Below, one piece after another: positions 23,013 through 32,973 of a stretch of 64,000 bases of DNA (the first letter of the stretch is position 1; the number at the start of each line of letters is the position of its first letter). The notes beneath the pieces were generated by a model that was not told the DNA's origin, searched no databases, and was given only the letters and a program-made list of their open reading frames with translations. This stretch comes from Dactylorhiza incarnata (taxonomy: Eukaryota > Streptophyta > Magnoliopsida > Asparagales > Orchidaceae): assembly GCA_033032865.1 (NCBI GenBank), contig JAWHQI010000064.1:1116001-1180000 (forward strand), in the 5' to 3' direction. The position numbers were made by a program, and so were the translations under genes.

Positions 23013-23204
23013 TATCAGAGGGAAACCACGATCATAGAGGAAGTAAGTCCACAACACTGGTTCACCATGCGCGAGCATTAGTTTGGTAACAAACTAAGCA
23101 GCGGAAGTAATGGTGTGCCCATGTGTAAAGATCACATTATATAGTCCTTTAATCAATGAGTTAAGCCAACCCAACTATGACACTTGACTCACCAAGATGA
23201 GGGA
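23013..23204. other. Unassigned junction segment
   Basis: Starts GGTATCAGAGGGAAACC, a primer-binding-site-like word, but no LTR end precedes it. It has no recognisable coding content and joins the LTR fragment to the gypsy reverse-transcriptase remnant. Confidence 0.35.
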
Positions 23205-25491
23205 GGGGTGCAACGAACGGGAGACAAGTACCTCCCCTTCTTCAAAATCCTCCGGGGAGCGCGCTACTCCGGCTTCCATTGGACCGACGAGTGTTAGGTG
23301 GCGTTCGAACTACTCAAACAATACCTGACTTCACCACCGCTTCTGTCAAAGCCCACCCCCGGAGAAACTCTATTCTTATACCTGGCTGTGTCGCCTACGA
23401 CACTTAGCTCGGTGCTCGTAAAAGATGAGGGAGGGGGCAACGACCAATCTACTACCTCAGCAAAGTCCTCTCCGACACCGAAATCAGATATCCAGCAACG
23501 GACAAGACAACCTTGGCCGTTTTCTTTTCGGCGAGGAAGCTTCGGCCCTACTTCCAGGCTCATACAGTAAAAGTGTTGACACAACTCCCACTACGAGCAA
23601 TCCTCCAGAAACCAGAAGTCTCAGGAAGACTAGTGAAGTGGGCCGTGGAACACGGGGAGTTTGACATTCAATTCCTGCCCCGACCAGACATCAAGTCGCA
23701 AGTGCTCGCCGACTTTGTCGCGGAGTACACCATCCCACCAGAAGCAGCACCTGTCGAAGGCACCACTGGCTCCCGTTGGACTCTCTATGTCGATGGTGCC
23801 TCTGGACCTGAAGGAGCCGGAGCGGGACTGCTCCTCATAAGTCCCGATGGGATCACCTTGGATTACGGACTCTGGTTGAAATTCCCTGCGACAAACAACA
23901 TCGCAGAGTACGAGGCGCTGATCGTCGGTCTTCGACTCGCCATCAATTACAAAGTAGAGAACCTAACTATCTACGCAGACTCCCAACTCGTAGTCTCACA
24001 AGTCGAAGGAGACTACGAGGCCAAGAACGACCAAATGACGAAATACCTCGCATTCGCAAAATTACTCCTCCAGAAGATCCCGTCATACCAAATTCTGCAC
24101 ATTCCCCGGAAGCAGAATTCCAGGGCCGATGCTCTTTCCAAGCTCGCCACTTCACCCTCCAGCTACCAGTCTCGAAGATGCCGAATAGAAGAGATCGTGA
24201 TTCCGAGTATTCAAGGGTCGTGGGATGTCGCGACCATCCACCAGGAAGAGTCATCCTGGATGACCCCCTTACGAGCTTACCTCGAGCACGGACACCTCCC
24301 TGAAGACCGCCTAGAAGCACGCAGATTACGGATGCGGGCAGCATCGTTTACTATCATGGATGGGGAGCTCTACAAGCGGGCATTCTCAGGACCATATCTA
24401 AAGTGCCTACCGGCGAGCGAGTCGGACTACGCCCTCAGAGAAGTGCATGGGGGAGTCTGCGGAGAACATCTAGGCGGAAAGGCGTTGGCACAAAAGACTA
24501 TGCGCCATGGCTTTTACTGGCCGACAATGAAGAAGGACGCGACCGAGCTGGTCCAAAAATGCAGGAGCTGTCAGCTGCTTGCCAACGTGCCTCATCAGCC
24601 CCCGGTCGCGCTCTCCACACTCCAAAGCGCGTGGCCATTCGCGCAATGGGGAATCGACCTCCTCGGCCCCTTACCTCTGGCTTCCGAACAGAGGAAGTTC
24701 ATCATTCTAGCCATCGACTACTTCACCAAATGGATAGAAGCTGACCCCTAGCCAAAATCACAGAAGAGAACGCTAAACAATTTGTCTGGAAAAACATCGT
24801 CTGCCGCTTCGGTATCCCAGCAACAATCATTGCCGACAACGACACTCAGTTCACCAGGAAGTCCTTCACTAAGATGTGCGAGGACCTGAAGATCAACCTC
24901 CGTCATACCGCCGTAGCACATCCGCAAACCAACGGACAAGTAGAAGTTACGAACCGCACCATCCTCAAAGGATTGAAGACGCGCCTGGAAGAAGCCGGGG
25001 GGCAATGGGTAGACGCACTCCCAAACGTACTATGGGCATATCGAACAACAGAGAGGACTCCCACAGGAGAGACGCCATATAACCTCTGTTACGGTACTGA
25101 AGCGGTCATCCCCATCGACATCGGCATTCCGAGCACTCGAGTGCTAACCTTCGATCCCAGGAAGAATGACGGACTGCTTCGGGAAAACCTTGATCTAATC
25201 CTTGAAGTCCGAGACGACGCCGCCCAGCGTACCGCCTCTTACCAAAGGCGCGTAGCCCGGTTCTATGACAGAAGGGTGAAGCCCAGACCAATCAACATAG
25301 GAGATCTCGTCCTGCGCAGCATCGAGGCGGCTGGAAAGGGCCCCCAAGGAGATAAACTCTCACCCACCTGGGAAGGTCCGTACGTTGTCACTGCGATCGT
25401 AAAACCCGAAACATACAAGCTCAGAACAGCGGAAGGAAAGACTCTACCACGCACCTGGAACGCCCAGAACCTGCGCCGCTTCTATCAGTAA
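23205..25491 (+). pseudogene. Tat-lineage Ty3/gypsy pol remnant: RT end, RNase H, archaeal-type RNase H, integrase
   Basis: The first part (23205-23500) is the end of a gypsy reverse transcriptase and its connection domain (LPFFKILRGARYSGFHWT, LTSPPLLSKP), with a stop at about 23295 and a frameshift near 23430. Then follow FFSARKLRPYFQAH (first RNase H) and the second RNase H with WTLYVDGASGPEGAGAG, the hallmark of the Tat group. Integrase has an H2C2 finger (HGGVCGEH..CRSCQL) and core acidic residues in GIDLLGPLP, ADNDTQF and GQVEVTNRT. A one-base loss near 24748 puts the rest in another frame, which ends at 25489-25491 with a WEGPY-type C-terminus. Gag, protease and most of RT are missing. 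Confidence 0.92.
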
Positions 25492-25514
25492 CATCAAGTC
25501 TTCTATTAAGAAGA

Positions 25515-26260
25515 AAGCCGCGAGCTCAGACTCGTGCAAATCTATGTTATATTATGCATGCAAAGCCGCGAGCTCAGACTCGTGCAAATCTATCTTATCT
25601 CATGTTATGTACTAAGCCGCGAGCTCAGACTCGTGCGAACCCATCCAATATTGAAAAAACTATGTGTAAAACAACTTCTTACTATGAAAATATGCATATA
25701 CTTTGCCACCTATATTAAATAAAGAAAAAATTTTACTTCGGGGCCCTGCCCCGGGGACTTTGCACCGCCGTCGATTGAAGGTTCGCCTTTCTCCTCCGCC
25801 GTCGAGTCCCGACGTCGTAGGGGTCTGCCCCCCTTACGTTCGCCCCCGGTTTGAATACACCCGATATTCACCGCCACTTCGGGGCCTTGCCCCGGGGACT
25901 TTGCACCGCCGTCGATTGAAAGTTCGCCCTTCTCCTCCGCCATCGAGTCCCGGTGTCGTAGGGGCCTGCCCCCCTTGCGTTCACCCCCGGTTTGAATACA
26001 CCCGCTATCCACCGGTCACTTCGGGGCCTTGCCCCGGGGACTTTGCACCACCGTCGATTGAAGGTTCGCCCTTCTCCTCCGCCGTCGAGTCCCGGTGTCG
26101 TAGGGGCCTGCCCCCCTTGCGTTCACCCTCGGTTTGAATACACCCGCTATTCACTGGCCAAGCCGCGAGCACAGACTCGTGCAAAAAAGCCGCAAGCACA
26201 GACTTGCGCAAGCTAATTTTCTATAAAAGCCGCGGGCTCAGAACTGCGCAAGTTCATCTG
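25515..26260 (+). repeat. Repeat-rich 3' region of the Tat element
   Basis: Six copies of a GCCGCGAGCTCAGACTCG-like word sit as three copies at 25517-25645 and three at 26160-26255. They flank three head-to-tail units of 141-142 bp starting at 25735, 25876 and 26018 (CTTCGGGGCC, GATTGAAGGTTCGCC, GTTTGAATACACCCG). The word CGAG-CTCAGA-CTCG can form a small stem-loop. Tandem repeats in this position are usual for Tat-type elements. Confidence 0.9.
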
Positions 26261-26609
26261 TTATTTTGCAGAAAGCACTCAACTTATTCAGATGTCAATG
26301 CTAGGCAGCAAGCCAACAACAATCTCAGAGAACCAACGCCCTTCACTGGCCAACTTAAAGCGTCCTCCCTCAATCAACACTTTGTCAGCCACCAGGGCAG
26401 CAGGACCATCATGGGGCTATCACAACTCAGCGCAGAGCGAGAAACGCCTAACCAGAGCAAAGAAACAAAGTCAACCACACACCCACCCTTCGACAACAAT
26501 TCCTACCCAAGGCGCCGTAAATAGAGCAGTGGATAAAGCCGCCACAGAAAAATCAAAACCTCCGAACTCCTCGCACAGAGATTGGGACTCCGAAGGTTTG
26601 GGGGGCTTA
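26261..26609 (+). other. End of Tat 3' region with polypurine tract
   Basis: Non-coding, ending in a purine-rich tract AAGGTTTGGGGGGCTTA directly before the LTR. The open frames here have no domain. Confidence 0.55.
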
Positions 26610-27540
26610 TGTTATACATCCATAAAGGCCTTGGGGTGCGTATAGAAAAAACCCCGCTAAAGAGAGGTGGGGCCAGCAGTCAAGCCCATGATCGCGGAAG
26701 TGGAGGCTCCGTCGCGCAAACGCGTCGCACCATAAACGGCACCGGAAGGGCACGGAGCCGCGCCCCACTACCAATTTTCTCACTTTTCAGGAACAGCTTG
26801 TCGCCTTTCCTCGAAGGGCAGGATGGTCATTTAAGAAAAATGGTGATCCGTGGGCTCCGAACCGGAAAATATGATTCGTCCTCCCAGGTGGTTATGGTGG
26901 TTACAACGGCAAAATTACCGTGTTACCCCCGGCCAAAGCTATAAAAGGACCCCCTAGGCTTCATTTGAGGGGATCCGGCCTGAATGCCCAGAGAGAGCTC
27001 CTTGAAGATTTCCACGGATTTCTCCTTCAGCGCTTGAAGATCTCCTTCGCGGACTTAAAGTTTTCCGTCTTCACGAAAGAGGACAAGGCTGTCTCACTTT
27101 CGTCTCCACGAAAGCGGACAAGGCTTTCTCACTTTCGTCTCCACGAAAGCGGACAAGGCTTTCTCACTTTCGTCTCCACGAAAGCGGACAAGGCTTTCTC
27201 ACTTTCGTTCTCTACCGTCCTCAGAAGAAAAGGACTTAGTTTTTTCCGAGAGGTGACCTGTCGCCCTCGGAGCGTTCTCTCTCTCTCTCTGATATTGTAA
27301 CGAGCAGTGGCCTGTCGCGCTCGACTTCTAAATCTCTAATTGTAACCCCCCAGAAGATAGTGGAAGTTTGGCCGGCACAGCTCCGACCACGTTGTTTTTT
27401 ACCCTTTCCGGGTTTTTCACGCTAAAAAGTCCCAGTGTAATCAACGAATCTCAAATTAACTGTTTGCACGCTTGGTTCGCTCCCCAGCTAAGGTGATTCA
27501 AGTAAACCGGTCTACCAAGAGCCCTAAGCGATCCACAACA
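26610..27540 (+). mobile_element. 3' LTR of the Tat-lineage element (931 bp)
   Basis: Begins TGTTATACATCC after the polypurine tract and ends ATCCACAACA, giving TG..CA termini with a short TGTT/AACA inverted repeat. TATA box TATAAAAG at 26940-26947. Four 35-bp units (GTCTCCACGAAAGCGGACAA...) stand head to tail at 27067-27206. The right half matches the LTR tail at 12275-12968. Confidence 0.85.
27067..27206 (+). repeat. Four 35-bp tandem units in the R/U5 part of the LTR
   Basis: Units at 27067, 27102, 27137 and 27172. The last three are identical and the first differs at a few positions, so the expansion is recent. Confidence 0.92.
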
Positions 27541-27829
27541 TATATAAATATATTCTTATATAATATATATAAATTCTCATGTAATATATATATTTCCGTT
27601 AATATATATATATATTTCCGTTAATATATATATATATATTTCCGTTAATATATATATAGATATTTCCATATATATATTTCTTCTATTTCTTATATATAAC
27701 GGAAATATATATATATATATTCTTATAATATATATTTTCTTATATAATATATATTTCCTCATATACTTATAATCTATACTAATTTATAAGTATATGTATA
27801 TAAATATATATAAATATTTAAAAAAAAAT
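27541..27829. repeat. AT microsatellite region
   Basis: (TA)n tracts broken by a repeated TTTCCGTTAATATATA phrase, with an inverse copy (ATATAACGGAAATATATA) near 27695. The AT-rich DNA directly abuts the Tat LTR. Confidence 0.85.
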
Positions 27830-28244
27830 ATGATTATATAAGAATTTAATATATTATTAAATATTTAGTTGGATATAAAAGAATAATAAAAATTTATAAA
27901 AATATATAAACAATAATTACGTTTTACGACAGGAGGATAAAAATAAAAATAAATATTTTTTTAGGAAAATATAAATTTTTTTGAAAGAAAATAAATTTTT
28001 TCATACATAAATATTTAGCAATAAAAAAATTCGTTGCTATTTTGCAACAAAATATTTTGTTCCTATTTTAGCAACAAATATTTAGCAACAAGAAAATTTG
28101 TTGCTATCTTTGCAACAAAAAATTTCCTTGCTATTTTCGTAGGTAAAGTAAAAATTAATTTACCTAGCTAAATTTGATGCTAATTATCAAGGATTTATGT
28201 GGCCTTCCTAATTTTCCTTGCTAAATGCGATTTTTCTTGTAGTG
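27830..28244. mobile_element. End of a CACTA (En/Spm-type) transposon
   Basis: Read on the minus strand the sequence starts at 28244 with CACTACAAGAAAAA, the standard plant CACTA terminus. Behind it lie short subterminal repeats (TTGCTATTTTGCAACAAAA and TTAGCAACAA type) in both orientations at 28015-28135. The other terminus was not found to the left; the Tat LTR and AT tract lie there, so the element is truncated. No transposase. Confidence 0.78.
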
Positions 28245-29319
28245 CAAGGTAAGAGTTCTGATCGTCACCGCACGCTCAGATGAGAGGAGACAAGAGGCGA
28301 GAGTATTGTCTTGCGGGGCAGCGGGGGGTTCCCTCTTGCGCTGTCACTCTCTCGCGCGTGTGTTTGTATATATATCCATATTATAGATTATAAATATAAT
28401 AATATAAAATAGATTACATTTGACGGTAAGCACATATGGGCCGGGCAGCAGTCGGGCAGGCAAGGGCAGGCGGGCAGGCGGGCAGGTGAGAGTTATTAAA
28501 ATTAGTATACAATTATGGGGAAAAAGGCGGGAGCTTGAGCGGAGTGTGCGAGAAGTACATTTCCTGCTATTAAAAAAAAGAGTGATGTTATGCGCAGCCC
28601 AATACATGCTATGTGCAGACCGTCAAAAAAACCATTTGCTTTTTATAGTTTAAATTTGATATCCTACAATTTTCGCGTGCAGCCCAAAGAACTAACTCCC
28701 GACTCGAATTCCGCTTCACCCATCGAGTGCCCGCGAGCCCTAGTGGCTGCTCCTCGTGCCCTAACCTCGATCTACTCCAGCCGGTGAAGCCTCTGTCGAA
28801 TCATGCCGGCGGAGCTCTCATCGATCCTTGACTTCTCTTCGTGCTCCGCACACGACATCCCCACCGGTACCATTCCGCTCGGTTTGGATTCCAGATCGAG
28901 ATTTCTTCTTACATTTCTGCATTTGGCTTTGGTACGCTGCTCTACTTCCTGTGGATAGTTTTGTATGATCGAGCGAGCATTTTTGAGATGTTGGCTTTAT
29001 GAGTTTAGGTTCCAGAACTGATTCCATGTTTGGTTTGAGCACTGGATCTATTAATGGTTGTTCGAACACCAATCAAATGTGTAAAAGAACTTTCACGTGA
29101 GAGTGTGTAGGAAATTTTTTAGATGCGCCTATCGTAACTATAGAACCGTGTGATCCGCAATTTTAAAATAAAAACAATTGTAAAATACTAATTAGAATTT
29201 TTTTTACAGATATGTTAGGTCCTATTTATGCATAAATAAATATTTTAAAAATAATATTTGGCCAGACATTGGCCTTTGTTAAAATCTAATCAAAAATCTG
29301 TTCGAACATCATATTTTTT
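28245..29319 (+). other. Possible captured gene 5' end or dead gene fragment
   Basis: The stretch 28690-28900 has the look of a leader and first exon: GC-rich, with an ATG at 28804 opening MPAELSSILDFSSCSAHD, followed by a possible GT donor near 28864-28866 or 28890. I do not recognise the protein and find no following exon. 28245-28690 and 29080-29319 hold nothing clear. Confidence 0.25.
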
Positions 29320-29749
29320 GGCAATTGTTAACCGCACTCCAGTTTTGGCTATCCGCAACCCTTTTATCTGAATTATTACGAGTTTTTTTGGAAATACGCC
29401 TTGTACAAGCATTTTTAGGAAAAGTGTTCAACACGAAAGTTGTAGATATCGTGGAGATCTAGAACTTTCGTGTTGAACATTTTTCCTAAAAATGCATGCA
29501 CAATGCGTATTTCAAAAAATTCGTTATAGTTACGCCCATGTTTCAATTCTGGCGGCAATACGTCTTGTGCGTGCATTTTTAGCATAAGTGTTCAACATGA
29601 AAGTTGTAGATCTCGACGATATCTACAAATTTTGTGTTGAACACTTTTCCTAAAAATGCTTCTACAAGGCGTATTTTAAAAAACTACGCGTAATAATTCA
29701 TATAAAAGGGTTGCGGATAGCCAAAACTGAGGTGCGGTTAACAATTGCC
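29320..29749. mobile_element. Compound foldback element, 430 bp
   Basis: Left end GGCAATTGTTAACCGCAC and right end GTGCGGTTAACAATTGCC are exact inverses, and the inverse match continues through GTTTTGGCTATCCGCAACCC. Inside lie two further hairpins at about 29390-29510 and 29552-29680, built from the same arm (GTGTTCAACA..AAAGTTGTAGAT). The flanks carry TATTTTTT on both sides (29312-29319 and 29750-29757), an 8-bp target-site duplication that fits a hAT-type MITE. Confidence 0.85.
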
Positions 29750-29757
29750 TATTTTTT

Positions 29758-30055
29758 TGCGGTCCGATAGTAGATCCGATGGACAGAAATTTACCAGCGC
29801 AGGAGCACGGGAGCACAGGAGTGAGATGAATGCGAAAAAAGATTTTAAATAATTGGAGAGTGAGCCAAATATGGGCGGGCCCGGACTATTAAATGGATAG
29901 TCAACATAAAAAGTCAGATTTGTTCAGCGATTTAGGAACCGATATTGACTATATATATGTAATAATAATGACGGCAATACTAATAATACAACTCATTTAT
30001 CCCACGTGCTCCCAGAAATATTTGGGGCAGGAAAAGTTTCCCACGCCTTTTTTGG
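29758..30055. other. Intergenic sequence, nothing recognised
   Basis: No gene or repeat boundary is supported. Confidence 0.4.
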
Positions 30056-30711
30056 CATATCAATTTCTTAACCATCCGATACGGAGGGCCGTTGGATCAA
30101 TTTGGGGATGGCATAGTAGACCATCACGGGATTAGGTAAATGAACGGTTCAGATCAGCGAAGGAATCAGGGGTGATGTAATTCTGAACACGTGCTAGTCT
30201 AGTAGTTGCAATTGAATGGCGGCGCATGACCCCACTGGGTTCACACAGGACAGGCTGGTTCACACTGGCGGAAGAGGAAGACCAGATTACCTAATTTTTC
30301 CAAGAAACAAATCAGAAAAAGATCTACGTAAATTTTAATGTAATTAGATTAAATAAGGGAATTGTTAGTACCCAGAATTTCTTTTAGTTTAATCTTAAAA
30401 TTACTCCTCAAAATAAATAGTTTCTATTTCACTGTCCAGATCTATTTTTAATTGGCCTGACGGGATTCACTAATCCATTCTTTAATATTTTTTTCTTTTA
30501 ATCACTTTTTTTACACTATTAGGCAAGTGAGAATGCATTCTCATCATGAATTGTGTGCATATTCCCACCGACTTGATTTTAGGGAAGTGGATGCATTCTC
30601 ACTTGCCTAATAGGGAAGTGGATGCGCATCCACAACTATGAACCGTTCATTTACCTAATCCCCAAATTGATCCGACGGCCCTCCGTATCGGATGGTTAAG
30701 AAACTGATATG
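30056..30711. mobile_element. Inverted-repeat element, about 656 bp, with inner hairpin
   Basis: The arm 30056-30109 (CATATCAATTTCTTAACCAT, then CCGATACGGAGGGCC) is the inverse of 30658-30711 with few changes. A second arm, ATTAGGTAAATGAACGGTTC at 30131-30150, is the exact inverse of 30640-30659. The left arm has about 20 extra bases between the two blocks. An independent perfect 23-bp hairpin lies at 30516-30538 / 30591-30613. No target-site duplication was identified, so the outer ends may be slightly off. Confidence 0.75.
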
Positions 30712-30824
30712 ACAAAAATTTGATATGACATCACCATGGATGTCTTGATCTACTATTTCCACAATACAACTCGACATATTTTAAAATTTTATTGCATATT
30801 CCCTACCACTTAAAAGAATATTTA

Positions 30825-31056
30825 GGGTCCGTTCATTTGGCAAAGCTTTTTTGCTCCAGTGAGGCGGAGTTTGGGCAAAAATACCACCACCATAGAATGT
30901 ATGTTTGGCATCACAACAATTAAGATCACAGTCAAGAATAGAAAATTAGTTATGAACATAAAAGTGGATGAAGCAACTTAGGTGAGATCAGGTGTTCACG
31001 AACAGTGGTTCATAACCATCATGTGCGTGACCACCACCGCCGCACCAAATGGAGCC
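30825..31056. mobile_element. Tourist-like MITE, 232 bp
   Basis: Left end GGGTCCGTTCATTTGGCA, right end read inward GGCTCCATTTGGTGCGGCGG. TTA on both sides (30822-30824, 31057-31059). Related to the 170-bp element at 14284-14453. Confidence 0.75.
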
Positions 31057-31059
31057 TTA

Positions 31060-32133
31060 ATATAAAATCATACTGTTCCTATAATATAATTATTTATTTT
31101 GTCCTAGTAATTTCACAATCACATTTACATCATATTCAAATTAAATAGCCCATGTATTTTTATTTAGAATTCTCTTGCTATATATATTATATTATATTAT
31201 ATAGGATATAGAAAATCACCAACTTAAAATTTGGGAGCACCAACCTCTTACATGATTACTCTTATCTTTCCCTCACTCGGTCACTCTCCTTCAGCAACCG
31301 TTCAACGTATGGTCGCTTCAACTTAAAAGATGTTTGTTTCCGCTTCTTTAAAAAGTCAATCAGACACATTCATTCCCCCCATTGCCAAAGATGCATGTGC
31401 TGCCTCCTCAATTTCTACAGTACCATGACTTCTCCATTGACCCCTTCGGTACTCAATTGATCATCCTCGCACCATCTAATAGTCTAATTTGTCAACCTGT
31501 GCCCCCACAAGACCTCCAAAAGCGAGCGTATGATTCGAGCAGCCAAATTGGCTACAGTATTTTCTCATACATAGCCCCTATTATTTTCACAGCTCTTGCA
31601 AAACACAAATTTATAAGATTTCCCTTGCATAAAACAAACAAATTTGAAGGAGTGTGATTTCTAATAAGAACAGACAATATCACTTAATTGGCAGCAAAAG
31701 AGAGAAAGTAAAAGAACAATTCAATCACAAACGCTTGTCAATAATCAACTTTCCACCACGAGTCGAACATCCTAACCATTTCGAGGAGAGAAGAGGCTCC
31801 CATTTGTCTTCCACCTAGGGTGGAATAATCCTAATTCGGCAGAAACAGGCAAAAAATGTAAAATGAAGAAAAAAAAGGGAAAAAATAAACCCCCCAGAAT
31901 ATCCTCGTCCTCCTCTTCCTCCTCAGTGTCATTGTCTATTCACAGTCTAAAAGAATCAACCCAGCTGTCATAATCGGAAACTTCTAGGAAATCAGAATGA
32001 GAACCTGGCCGGGCTTCAAATGTCATGTGGGCATCATATATCAACTTCCAGGAAGACCACGGTTCATCAGCAAAATTGAGTTTGTGGTTAAAAGAACGGA
32101 GAAGAATTATAACCATATAAAGAACCTGGAATT
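31060..32133 (-). other. 3' flank and probable 3' UTR of the TPS gene
   Basis: A/T-rich with no recognisable gene or element. The 3' UTR of the minus-strand TPS gene should lie in the right-hand part, but I could not fix a polyadenylation site. Confidence 0.45.
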
Positions 32134-32930
32134 TCATGCGGAGGATTTCGCAGCCCGCAATTCGGCTGAGAAGGAAGACTCTGGCAAGGCGTCGGACGAA
32201 GGCGAGGATGGCTCGGAGGCATCTGCGAGGGCTCCGAGCATGCTCGTGACCCCGGCAGTGTCGTCGAGGTAGTACCTCGCCTTGCTCGGCTTCTGGCCGA
32301 CCGTGCAGGCGAACACCGATGTGTTGGCGGCGACCAGATCCTTGGCGAGAGAATTGCTGATGCATTCAAACATGTCCTCGTCCGACCTATCGTCCCCAAT
32401 GCAGAGCACAAAATCCGCCTTCCTATTGTTTCCAGCCATGGAGGAGAGGATCTTCTCAACAACAATACCTTTGCTCACACCCTGTGTTGCCATTAAAAAG
32501 AGAACCCATCGCAGTTTAAATATATGGGACCCAAAATGACAGGAAGCTAAGCTGAGATCACATAAAAGCACAAACCTGCGGTTTGACTTCGATGATGAAC
32601 TGGCCGCTCTTAACCAAAACCGGTTCGTTGGCGAGGACACTCTCTAGGTGATCGAGCATCTCCTTCGCCTGAGCCGAGCCAAAGTCAGGGTCCGCATCCT
32701 GATGGTGCCACACCATAGCACTCTCTTTCTTCTCAATAGACGACCCATCCGTCGACTCCGTGTACAATTTCATCACCGGCTCCGCCATCTGCATCCATTC
32801 AAAATCATTACTCTGGCCACATATTTCCCATTTTTCAGCCTGATTCCACCTGCAAATTATAAATTCATGGCATGAAACCGGAAGGGGCAAAGAAGTTGAC
32901 ACCAAGAAGAAGGAAAGAAGAAGAAATTAT

Positions 32931-32973
<43 letters not shown>

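Noticed and set aside
28344..28653. ORFs on both strands near 28.4-28.6 kb
   Set aside because: Low-complexity GGGCAGGC repeats and no recognisable product.
31382..31657. 91-codon ORF left of TPS
   Set aside because: No family motif, AT-rich context and no splice or promoter support.
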